This document shows positions 44,686 to 54,174 of a stretch of 64,000 nucleotides of DNA, piece by piece. Numbering within the stretch: the stretch's first letter is position 1; each line of letters starts with the position of its first letter. The position numbers and the translations under genes were made by a program. The notes beneath the pieces were generated by a model that was given only the letters and a program-made list of their open reading frames with translations, was not told the origin of the DNA and made no database searches. This DNA is from Rhodovulum sp. ES.010 (GTDB taxonomy: Bacteria; Pseudomonadota; Alphaproteobacteria; Rhodobacterales; Rhodobacteraceae), in contig NZ_FSRS01000001.1 of the NCBI RefSeq assembly GCF_900142935.1, forward strand, positions 1,374,001 to 1,438,000, read 5' to 3'.

Positions 44686-47115
44686 TCAGGGTCCTAATGG
44701 GGCCGCCCCCTCGACCGCGCCGGGTCGGCGCTCGGCATGCCCCGCCGACCGAGGCCGTTGCGTGAGATCGTAGAGGACCGGCGTCAGGAACAGGGTCGGG
44801 ACCGAGGCGCCCAAGAATCCGCCGATGATGACGATGCCGATGGAAAACCGGCTTTCCGCGCAGGCCCCTGTCGACACCACCAGCGGCACCGCCGCCAGGA
44901 CCGTCGAGAGCACCGTCACCGGGATCGGCCGCAGGCGAAGAAGGTGCGCATCACGTCCGAGATCACTCGGGCATCCTCACCGATCTCGCACGCCCGCTCG
45001 CGGTTCACGCGGATGTCGTAGCCCGGCGTGTTCATCTCGTAGTCGCGTCGGACGTCCACGATGTCGGGGCTCGCGCGCATCCGCCCGTCCAGTTGGCGGG
45101 AATACTCTGCCGCCCGCTCGAAGCTCGGCGCCTTCAGCGCCACCTCCAGCGGCGAGCCGCCGCCGCCCGCGCCCGGCCCCGAGGGCACGAAGGCCCGCAC
45201 GCTTGCGAGCATGATCTGCGCGAAGTCGGGGCAAAGCTCGTTGATGATCTCGCGCGGGGAAAGGTCGCGCTCTGCCCAGGGCGACATCACCGCCACCATC
45301 AGCGCGCGGTTTGCCTCGCCATACTGGCCGACCATGGATACGATGTCCTCGACCGCGCCGTTTTCCCGATAGGGCGCGAGCAGGTCCTCGACCTTACGCA
45401 CCACCACATCGGTATACCCTATCGCCGCGGCGGTCGGGGACTGGATGCTGACGAGGAAGATGCCGCGGTCCTCGTCGGGAGTCAGTTTCGCCGGCAGGTT
45501 CTGGTACAGCGTCCAGGACATCCCCGTCAGCAGCGCCGCGCCCCCAGCACCAGCGCTGGGAACCGGATCACCCGCATGAGCACCGCCTTGTAGCCGTCCG
45601 CCAGCCGCCGCGTCGCGTCCTAGACGGCGCGTGAAAAGCGCGTCTCGCTCTGGTCGCGCTTCGGCACCTTCCAGGCGATCACTGGGCAGAGCGACAGCGC
45701 CACGAAGGTCGAAACGGCGACCGCGATGGCCAGGGTGATGCCAAACTCGCCGAACAGCCGGCCGATCTCGCCCTGCAGGAAGGAGAGCGGCACGAAGACC
45801 GCGAACAGCGTGGCGGACGTCGAGATCACCGCAACGAAGACCTCGCGCGCGCCGGTTTTGGCCGCCTCTTAGGGGTCGTCCCCTTCATCGATCCGGCGGC
45901 CGCTGTTCTCCAGCACCACGATGGCGTCGTCCACCACCAGACCGATGGCGAGGAACGGCGCGAAGAGCGTCAGGATGTTGATCGAGAAGCCCGCCAGCAC
46001 GATCCCGGCGCAGGCGCCGAGCAGGGCCACCAGACTCGTCACCGCGGGCACCAGCGTCGCGCGGAGCCAGGTGAGGAACAGGAAGATCACCGCGACCGCG
46101 ATGGCCAGCGTGGTCAGCACCTGCCGGATCGAATTGCGGATGAAGTCAGCATCGTCGCTGGTGATCCCGATCGTCGTGCCCTCGGGCAGTTCGCCCTGCA
46201 GATCCTCCACCGCAGCGCGGATCGCCGCCGAGATCTCGATGGTGTTGGCCGCCGACTGGCGCAGCACCCCGAGGCCGATGGCCGTCTCGCCATTGGCGCG
46301 AAAGACCGAATCGTCATCCTCCACGCCCGGTTCGACCTGCGCGACCTCGCCCAGCCGGACCTGCGCGCCGCCGCGCTCGGCCAAGATCAGGTCGTCGAAC
46401 GCAGCGACATCCGACAGCCGCGTCTCGGCGCGTAACAGGTAGGCGCGCGATCCGGTCTCGATCTGACCGGTCGGCAGCGCGAGGTTGTTGTCCTCCAGCG
46501 CGGCGGCGATGTCGTTCACCGTGATCCCACACGCCGCCATAGCCACCGGGTCGAGCCAAACCCGCATCGTATAGGGCCGGTCTCCATAGATGTTGACGGA
46601 CGCCACGCCCGAGACCGTCTCCAGCCGGTTGGTCACGTTGCGGTCGGCATAGTCTGTGAGGTCCGCGGCGCTCATCCGGTCGCTGGTGATCGTGAGCCAG
46701 ATGATCGGGTCGCCCTGGCTGTCGTTCTTCTCGACCTCGGGCGCGTCCGCCGCCTCGGGCAGGTCGGGACGGCGGCCTGCATCGCGGCCCGGATATCGGC
46801 CGCGGCATCGTCGATGTCGCGCCCTGCACGGAAGGTCACGACGGTGCGGCTGCTGCCGAGTTCGGCCTCGGACGAGATGCGCTCGATCCCCGGCACGGTG
46901 GCGATGGCGCCCTCCATCACGGTCGTGACCTCGGAATCCACGACCTCGGGACTCGCGCCGGTATAGGTCACGCTGACCGTCACTTGGACGGTGTCCACGT
47001 TCGGCAGTTCGCGCACCGGCATCCGCGTCAGCCCCGCGATCCCGAGGATCACGATCACGAGCGACATGACTGTCGCCAGCACCGGCCGGTGCAGGAAGAG
47101 ACCGGACAGCGTGAT
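44686..47115 (-). pseudogene. RND efflux permease, multiply broken
   Basis: A former RND (AcrB/MexB-like) inner-membrane pump of about 1,030 codons, now in pieces. The probable start is ATC at 47113-47115 (ITLSGLFLHRPVLATV), where relatives have ATG. The frame shifts near 46770 after AAMQAAVP. TAA interrupts it at 45869-45871 (EGDDP then EAAKTGAREVFVAVIS), TAG at 45620 (RFSRAV then DATRRLADGY), and another shift lies near 45540. The periplasmic part from DVMRTFFA jumps directly to RPIPVTVLSTVLAAVP, so much of the second half is deleted. Several independent lesions argue against sequencing error. Confidence 0.9.
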
Positions 47116-48001
47116 TGCAGCGCCTCCGCGGGCGCGTCCCCGGCGCCCCGTCCGAGAGATTGTCCCAGCCTGCAACCACGATCTGCGCGTCGAGCGCGAG
47201 ACCCTCGGTCACCTCGGTCCGGCCGCCGAGATCGGCGCCGAGGCCAATCTGCCGCCGCCGCGCGGTGCCGTCCTCGACGGTGAAGACATGGGTGCCGTCG
47301 CCGTCGCCGATTACCGCGTCGCCGGGGAGCGTCGGCGCCTCGTATCGGTCGAACAGGATCTCGGCCACGACGAACATGCCCCGCCAGCAGCCTGTCGGGA
47401 TTGTCCAACGCCGCCCGCACCGTGAAGCTGCGCGAGGCGTCGTCGATCCTGGGCGCGCGCAGGCTCACCTCGGCCTCGAAGGCGCGATCGGGGTAGACGG
47501 CCGAGGTCACGCGCAACGTCTGGCCCGTCTCGACGCGCGCGAAATACCGCTCGGGGAGCGTGAAATCGACCTCGACCCGCGAGAGATCGTCGAGCGGGCC
47601 GATCACCGTGGTGCTGTCGACATATTCGCCCGGATCGGTGTCGATCAGCCTCAGGGTGCCGGCGAAGGGCGCTGTCAGGCGCCGGTCGTCCAGCCGCGAG
47701 CGGGCCGCCCGCAGGTTGGCCTCGGCGCGGGCCAGCGCCGCGCGCGCCTCCTCGACGCGCCCGGCAGATAGCGGGCGCAGCGCCATCGACCGCACCGGCT
47801 CCACGGCCACGACCGCGGCGTAGCCGACTTCGACGCGCCGGATCCCCGGTGCGGCCACGCTCACCGGGGTGGCCTGCGGCTCGTCCCTCGCGCGGCTTCA
47901 GCCTCGTCCTCGGCCAGCAGCCACCCTGTGCCCCAGACGCCTGCCACCGCGCAGAGCCCGACGAATGCGAGGCCGAACAGAAACCTGCCGTATGCCCACA
48001 T
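47114..48001 (-). pseudogene. RND membrane fusion protein, frameshifted and shortened
   Basis: From the ATG at 48001 a signal-anchor is read (MWAYGRFLFGLAFVGLCAVA), shifting phase near 47870 into VSVAAPGIRRVEVGYAAVVA and then directly to LSAGRVEEARAALARAEANL, so the first lipoyl and hairpin region is missing. TAPFAGTLRLIDTDPGEYVD and DDASRSFTVRAALDNPDRLL are the adaptor's lipoyl and barrel parts. A second shift near 47385 continues with FVVAEILFDRYEAPTLPGDA. It stands directly before the RND permease remnant, as in intact MFP-RND operons. It is non-functional. Confidence 0.85.
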
Positions 48002-48549
48002 GAACGCAGCCTCGTGAGTTACATATCTCTCACGCCGGAGCGGAAATGCGCCACGGCAAATCACGCTCGGATCAGACGACAGTCGGCACCGCCCTGCGAG
48101 ACATGACACGACGTTCGAGCGCCGCGTCACGTGCCAAGGGCCCCAAGACGACCGCACCGGGTACCGGACCGACCGCCCGTCCCGTTCGAAAAGCGCCCGC
48201 GACCGCGCGGGCAGTCACGCCGCGGTCCGGCCGATGTCGGCGCGCTTGGCGATGACGGTCAACTGCCCAACCCGCGGCATGCAATTGCCGCCCTTGGGGG
48301 CGAAACGTCTTGAGGTCGACGTAACGCGCATCAACGAATGCCCGAAAGACATGGGGACTTGTGCGCGAATGCCTCCTTTCGCACGGTTGGCGTGCGCCCG
48401 GCGTGGCCGCGAGTGCCGCGCGCTTAGTTGACATCACATGGCCCGCCATTCGTCCGCGACGGCCCCCGCCAAGCCACACGCTCGGGCCCGGCAGGGTGGG
48501 AACGTGGCGGCGGGCGTGCCCCTCATGCGGCCCGCCAAAGGAGATAAGA
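48002..48549. other. gene-free stretch upstream of the dead efflux operon
   Basis: 548 bases without a supported gene. It holds the dyad at 48013-48034 next to the efflux operon start and, at its right end, the ribosome site of the acetyltransferase gene. Short open frames on both strands are Arg/Ala-rich with no recognisable family. A divergent regulator would be expected here for an efflux operon; none is seen. Confidence 0.5.
48013..48034. promoter_or_regulatory. CGTGAG-N10-CTCACG dyad
   Basis: Perfect 6-base arms around an AT-rich spacer (TTACATATCT), 12 bases upstream of the membrane-fusion-protein start. It resembles a TetR- or MarR-type operator, and it survives although the operon is dead and no regulator gene remains beside it. 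Confidence 0.4.
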
Positions 48550-49108
48550 ATGGAGTTTTCGACCGGCTTTCAGGGGCGCGAACAGAAGGTCGTCGACCTT
48601 TTCCGCGCGACGTTCACCGCCTCCGAGGGCGCGGCGGAAGGCGCGTTGATCGGCGGCCTCGTCCGCCGTCAGATGTCGGATACGGCGCCCGAGGACATCC
48701 GGGTATTCACCGCATGGGAGAACGGCGCGCTCATTGGCGGGGCCGTGTTCACCCGGCTGACCTACGCGCACGACCCGCGCACGGTGTTTGTCCTGTCGCC
48801 GATGGCCGTGGCGACCGACAGGCAGGGTGAGGGCATCGGGCAGGCCCTTTTGCGCCACGCACTTGCGGACCTGCGGATGCAGGGCGTCGACGTGGCGATC
48901 ACCTATGGCGCCCCTGCCTTCTATGGGCGGGTCGGATTCCTGCCGCCGTCCGATACCACGGCCCCCACCACAGACCACGGCCCCCGCCCCCTTGCCCCTC
49001 ACCCACCCCGAGGGCTGGATCGGCCAATCGCTCACCGGCGCGGGCCTGGCGCCGCTGCACGGCCCGTGCACCTGCGTCGCGGCACTGAACAACCCGGCCT
49101 TCTGGTGA
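48550..49108 (+). pseudogene. GNAT acetyltransferase broken by a 19-bp partial duplication
   Basis: Starting at 48550 (MEFSTGFQGREQKVVDLFRA) the frame encodes a YhbS-type N-acetyltransferase with motif A DRQGEGIGQALLRHAL and YGAPAFYGRVGFLPP. At 48956-48985 the unit CCACGGCCCCC occurs twice, 19 bases apart; the extra 19 bases shift the phase and the reading becomes Arg/Pro-rich, running to 49161. Removing them restores DTTAPAPLPLTHPEGWIGQS and an end at NNPAFW with TGA 49106-49108, giving about 179 residues. If the assembly is right, this is a recent inactivation. Confidence 0.8.
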
Positions 49109-49331
49109 TCGGTGCAAGCGTCCTGCAGAGCCGCGCGCGGCGGAGCCGGGCTCCGGACTGAAGGCCGGCGCGGCGACAGCCCCGGCCACGCCGCAATGCC
49201 ATTGCGGCTCCCATTTATCGGAGGGCGCCAGCGCATGCGACCCGCAACGGGCAATGCCCCCCGCATGACGTCGCGAGGCGCCCCGCGGATGTCGACGGCG
49301 GGAGGAACTCCCCCGCCGCCGCTTGCAACCT

Positions 49332-50510
<1,179 letters not shown>

Positions 50511-50528
50511 CGCCACGACCTGTTCGGC

Positions 50529-50546
50529 CCGGGCGGGGTGTCCCGG
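50529..50546 (+). promoter_or_regulatory. short hairpin between riboswitch and ribosome site (copy 1)
   Basis: CCGGG (50529-50533), loop CGGGGTGT, CCCGG (50542-50546). The same loop within a five-base stem recurs after the riboswitch at 53475, with one base pair changed on both sides. It directly precedes AAAGGAG and may be part of the expression platform. Confidence 0.6.
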
Positions 50547-50559
50547 AAAGGAGAGCGCG

Positions 50560-50871
50560 ATGACGGACGGACGGCCCCCCTTTATGCGTTTCCGAACGAT
50601 CCCGCGCCCTGCCGAGGGGCGGCGCGACCGGCGCGCAGATGCTTGCGGAAGCCCCGGCGCCCCTGCACATTCCGCCGCGAACCCGTTCCAGTTGGGGGTT
50701 GCCATCACGAGCGCCGCCGCGGCGACCCAGGGTCGGGGCCGTGTCGCCGGGCGCGACGCCACGGATCGCCCCGCGACCCGGGCCTCGGACAGAGCGGCGC
50801 TGCCCGTCGCGGCGTGGCGCATGCCGCCGCGAATCCGTCGTGCGATCTCCGTGCGAAGGCGCGCGCAATGA
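50560..50871 (+). CDS. small riboswitch-proximal ORF of unknown function
   Basis: 103 residues from the ATG at 50560, with a very good ribosome site (AAAGGAG, 5 bases before) placed right after the cobalamin riboswitch. It ends in TGA overlapping the cobZ ATG (ATGA at 50868-50871), so cobZ translation probably depends on it. The product is basic and Arg/Ala-rich (MTDGRPPFMRFRTIPRPAEG at the start, SVRRRAQ at the end) with no known motif. It could be a small cobalamin-related protein, a translated leader, or a decayed gene kept for coupling. I cannot choose between these. Confidence 0.45.
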   Translation: MTDGRPPFMRFRTIPRPAEGRRDRRADACGSPGAPAHSAANPFQLGVAITSAAAATQGRGRVAGRDATDRPATRASDRAALPVAAWRMPPRIRRAISVRRRAQ

Positions 50872-53426
50872 GGCCGCCCCAAGGCCCGGCCGATCCGCGG
50901 CGCACGCCCTTGCGCACCGGCGTCCTCGTCGTGGGTGCCGGCTTTGCCGGGCTGTGCGCCGCGATCGAGGCCCGGCTGTCCGGGGCCTCGGTCACCCTGA
51001 TCGACGCCGCGCCGGTCCACCTGCGCGGCGGCAACGCGCGCCATTCCCGGAACATCCGGCTGGCCCACGACAGCGAGTCGCCCTGGCAGCGCGAGCACTA
51101 TCCGGTCGCGGACTTCCTTGACGACCTGGCACGGATCGGCGCCCCCGATCCGGCGCTTTCGGCCATGCTGGCGAAGAACTCGACCGACCTTGGGCGCTGG
51201 CTCGCCGCGCAGGGCGTGGTCTTCGAGCCCTGGGCGGATGGCAACCTGCCCTGGTCGCGACGCACCGCGTTCTTTCGCGGCGGCGGACAGGCGCTGGTCA
51301 ACGCCCTTTACCGCCGTGCAGAGGGGCTGGGCGTCGATATCCGCTATGGCTGGCGCGTCGGGCCGCTCGACCCCGAGAGCCTCCTGCACGGGGACGGCGC
51401 GCCCGTGCGCATCGACGTGGAGATACCGGAGGGCGCCACGACGATCATGGCCGCGGCGGTTGTGCTGACCTGCGGAGGCTACGGGGCCGACCGCGACCGG
51501 CTGGCCGCGCATCTGGGGCGCGGCGCCCACGGCTTTGCAAATCGGGGAACGCCCTTTCAGCGGGGGGAGCCGCTGCTCTGGCTGCTGGACAATGGGGCCG
51601 CACGCGCGGGGCGGCCGGGCGACGGGCATCTCGTCGCGGTGGATGCCCGCACGCCCACGGACGATGCCGGGATCGTCAGCCGCGCGGACGGGATGCACCT
51701 CGGCATTGTCGTGGATGCCTCGGGGCGGCGCTTTCACGACGAGGGCGCGGTGACGGGCCCGGCACGCTATTCGCATTGGGGCCACGTCCTGGCCGGGCAG
51801 GACGACCCCCGCGCCTGGCTGGTGCTGGGGGCGGACGGAGTGGCCGCCCTGCCGCCAATGATCTATCCGCCGATTACCGCAGACAGCCCGGAGGCCCTGG
51901 CCCGCGTCTGCAAGATCGACCCGGCCGGACTTGCCGCAACGCTCAGTGAATTCGAACGTCATCGCGCGGGCGGCCCGCTCCCGGCCATTCCCCGCAGCCT
52001 ATCGGGCGGTGCCCCGCTTCTGCTGTCGGCCCCTTTCGCGGCGCTTCCACTGTGCCCGGGCTTGGGCTTCACGCGGCACGGTGTCGCGGTGGATGCCGAG
52101 GCCCGGGTTCGGCTTGCAGCGGGCGGCGTCGCGCCACGATTGTTTGCGGCCGGGGCGACCATGTTCGGCGCAGTGCTTGGCGAAGGCTATCTGTCCGGAA
52201 CGGCCCTCACTGTCGGCGGCGTCTTCGGGCGCATCGCGGGACGGCAGGCGGCGGACCTGGCGGGCACGGCGCCCTCCCGGATCAGCGTTGCCGCAGGCTC
52301 GTGGAAAGGTCTGCCTGATGGGCCGGCTGCCGCACCCGCTATCGACCCGGTCGAAGAGGCGCGTCGCACGCTGAACATCTGCAACACCTGCGGCTTCTGC
52401 ACCGGGCTGTGCGACGTGTTCCCCGCAGCCCGTTTGCGGGCAGCCCTGACCGATGGAGATCTCCGCCACCTCGCGCACCTCTGCCACGACTGCCGGTCCT
52501 GCCACGACGACTGCCAGTATGCCCCGCCGCATGACTTTGCGGTGAACCTGCCCGCAGCGCTGGCCGAGATGCGCGCCGAGGAATACCGCGCAAGTGTGCT
52601 GCCGCGCGGCTCGGCCACGGCCTGGCTTGCGGTGGTCTATGCGCTCTGCCTCGTCGGCCTGCCGGTCGCGGCGCTTCTGCTGGTCCCGCCGCAGGCGCTT
52701 TTCAGCGCCCATGCGGGGCCCGGCAGCTTCTACGCCGTGATCCCGCATGGGGTGATGGCGGGCGGTGCCGGGTTGGCCTTCGGGGGCGCCGCGCTGATCC
52801 TCGCCGTCCGTACATGGCTTTTCTGGCGGGCGGGGCGCGGACCGGACACGCGCCATTCACCGCGAACCCTGGCGCGGGCGATCTCCGATGTCCTGACCCT
52901 GCGCAATCTTGGCGGCGGCAAGGGGCCCGGCTGCGAGACACGCGAGGGCCCCGTGGGCCCGACCCGACGTTGGGCGCATCACCTCATGGCCTACGGGTTC
53001 GGCCTCAGCTTTCTGGCAACGATTGCCGGGGCGGCGAAACACCATTTCTTCGAACAGGTCGCCCCCTACCCGGTGTTCAGCCTGCCGGTGGCGCTCGGCG
53101 CGCTGGGCGGCGTCGCGATGCTGGCGGGCCTTGCCGGGCTCGAGGCGCGACGGCTGCAGGTAGACCGGCGCCCAGCGGCGCGGCGCATGGAAAGCGCCGA
53201 CCGTTTTACCCGCGCAAGCCTTGCGATCGTCGCGGCGAGCGGCCTGGCGTTGCTTGCGTTCCGTGAGACTGCGGCGATGGGCCTGTTGCTCGCCCTGCAC
53301 CTCGGCAGCGTTCTGGGCCTTGCCCTGACCCTGCCGTTCGGCAAGCTGTCGCATGGGGCGTATCGCGCCCTGGCCCTGCTCCGCCATGCAGGGGAACGCG
53401 CCGCACGGGCCGCCACGCGAGACTGA
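50868..53426 (+). CDS. cobZ: CobZ-type precorrin-3B synthase (flavin, Fe-S, heme)
   Basis: 852 residues, a fusion of TcuA-like and TcuB-like parts. Residues 18-490 are an FAD-dependent dehydrogenase (GVLVVGAGFAGLCAAIEA, dinucleotide fold; GEGYLSGTALTVGGVFGR near its end). Residues 505-550 carry two Cys clusters (CNTCGFCTGLC and CHDCRSCHDDC) for 4Fe-4S centres. From about 585 a multi-helix membrane region has His pairs for heme. In Rhodobacter capsulatus this architecture is CobZ, which replaces the CobG monooxygenase in ring contraction. The cob context and B12 riboswitch favour CobZ over tricarballylate dehydrogenase. ATGA overlap couples it to the small ORF upstream. Confidence 0.9.
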   Translation: MRPPQGPADPRRTPLRTGVLVVGAGFAGLCAAIEARLSGASVTLIDAAPVHLRGGNARHSRNIRLAHDSESPWQREHYPVADFLDDLARIGAPDPALSAMLAKNSTDLGRWLAAQGVVFEPWADGNLPWSRRTAFFRGGGQALVNALYRRAEGLGVDIRYGWRVGPLDPESLLHGDGAPVRIDVEIPEGATTIMAAAVVLTCGGYGADRDRLAAHLGRGAHGFANRGTPFQRGEPLLWLLDNGAARAGRPGDGHLVAVDARTPTDDAGIVSRADGMHLGIVVDASGRRFHDEGAVTGPARYSHWGHVLAGQDDPRAWLVLGADGVAALPPMIYPPITADSPEALARVCKIDPAGLAATLSEFERHRAGGPLPAIPRSLSGGAPLLLSAPFAALPLCPGLGFTRHGVAVDAEARVRLAAGGVAPRLFAAGATMFGAVLGEGYLSGTALTVGGVFGRIAGRQAADLAGTAPSRISVAAGSWKGLPDGPAAAPAIDPVEEARRTLNICNTCGFCTGLCDVFPAARLRAALTDGDLRHLAHLCHDCRSCHDDCQYAPPHDFAVNLPAALAEMRAEEYRASVLPRGSATAWLAVVYALCLVGLPVAALLLVPPQALFSAHAGPGSFYAVIPHGVMAGGAGLAFGGAALILAVRTWLFWRAGRGPDTRHSPRTLARAISDVLTLRNLGGGKGPGCETREGPVGPTRRWAHHLMAYGFGLSFLATIAGAAKHHFFEQVAPYPVFSLPVALGALGGVAMLAGLAGLEARRLQVDRRPAARRMESADRFTRASLAIVAASGLALLAFRETAAMGLLLALHLGSVLGLALTLPFGKLSHGAYRALALLRHAGERAARAATRD

Positions 53427-53474
53427 TCCTCCCGCTTGACAACGCGACTGTCTCGGGGGCATGACACCCGCGCT

Positions 53475-53653
53475 GGTGCCTGCCATCGGGCAGGTGAAAA
53501 GGGAATGCGATAAGGGCCGCGAGGTCCGAAGCGCAGCCGCCCCCGCGACCGTGACCGGAGAGGTTGCCCCACCGCCACTGGCCGACAAGGCCGGGAAGGC
53601 AGGACAACCGCCAGACTCAAGGGTCTGACATCCGCAAGCCGGGAGACCTGCCA
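53475..53653 (+). promoter_or_regulatory. cobalamin riboswitch upstream of DUF1636-cobW-cobN
   Basis: GGTGCCTGCC pairs with GGGCAGGTGAAAAGGGAA, then GCCGCCCCCGCGACCGTGA, GCCACTGGCCG, GGGAAGGC and AAGCCGGGAGACCTGCC. The aptamer core is complete. A TTGACA-like -35 sits at 53436-53441. The aptamer ends 137 bases before the first ATG of the operon, leaving room for a terminator-type or translational switch. Confidence 0.92.
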
Positions 53654-53669
53654 GCGCAAGACGACGAAA

Positions 53670-53687
53670 CCGGACGGGGTGTTCCGG
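53670..53687 (+). promoter_or_regulatory. short hairpin after the riboswitch (copy 2)
   Basis: CCGGA (53670-53674), loop CGGGGTGT, TCCGG (53683-53687). Compared with copy 1 at 50529 the innermost pair changes from G-C to A-T while the 8-base loop is identical, a covarying pair. It lies 16 bases after the aptamer, as copy 1 lies 18 bases after its own. Confidence 0.6.
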
Positions 53688-53790
53688 TGTCGGGTCCGGC
53701 TTCGGCTCTACCCGCCATCCGCCCTTGTCCCCTGTTCATGGGGTCAGACATGATGCGATTTCCACGAAGCGACCGCCCGCGGAGGCGGAT

Positions 53791-54174
53791 ATGAGCGCCG
53801 CGTCGGACGCCGGCGTCGAGTTGCTCGTCTGCACCACCTGCCGCAGGGGCCAACCGAGCGACGCCGAGGGCCCGCGCCCCGGAGAACAGTTGCACGATGC
53901 TCTGCGCGCACAGTGGTTGCCCGACAACGTCCGCCTGAAACCCGTCGAGTGCCTGTCGAACTGCTCTTCGGGGTGCACCATCGTGCTGCGCGGCCCCGGC
54001 CGCTGGACCTGTGTCTACGGCAATCTGGACGCGGCGATCCACGCCCCCGTGATCGCCGAAGGTGCCGCGAAATACCGCGACGCGCCGGACGGGCTCGTGC
54101 CCTGGCGTGAGCGTCCCGAACATTTCCGCAAGAACTGCATCGCCCGCATTCCCCCGCTGGAGGCCTCCGAATGA
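53791..54174 (+). CDS. DUF1636 metal-binding protein of the cobalamin locus
   Basis: 127 residues from the ATG at 53791, after GGAGG. DUF1636 proteins resemble thioredoxin-like 2Fe-2S ferredoxins. Five Cys are placed as C14-x2-C17 and C54-x3-C58-x3-C62 (LVCTTCRRG; VECLSNCSSGCTIVL), suited to binding a metal or cluster. The family travels with cobW and cobN, so a role in cobalt delivery or chelatase support is reasonable but unproven. It overlaps cobW by four bases (ATGA at 54171-54174) and is first in the riboswitch-controlled operon. Confidence 0.85.
   Translation: MSAASDAGVELLVCTTCRRGQPSDAEGPRPGEQLHDALRAQWLPDNVRLKPVECLSNCSSGCTIVLRGPGRWTCVYGNLDAAIHAPVIAEGAAKYRDAPDGLVPWRERPEHFRKNCIARIPPLEASE

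Noticed and set aside
44295..44697. Short plus-strand frames between the ferric-reductase-like gene and the efflux remnant
   Set aside because: Under 80 codons, no ribosome sites, mixed composition and no recognisable family.
48361..48549. Upstream extension of the acetyltransferase frame
   Set aside because: The extension is Arg/Pro-rich without family resemblance. The ATG at 48550 follows a purine-rich GGAGATAAGA and begins the fold directly.
50868..53426. Tricarballylate dehydrogenase (TcuA/TcuB)
   Set aside because: The domain layout fits, but the cobalamin riboswitch, the cob neighbours and the fused form favour CobZ. No tricarballylate transporter gene is adjacent.
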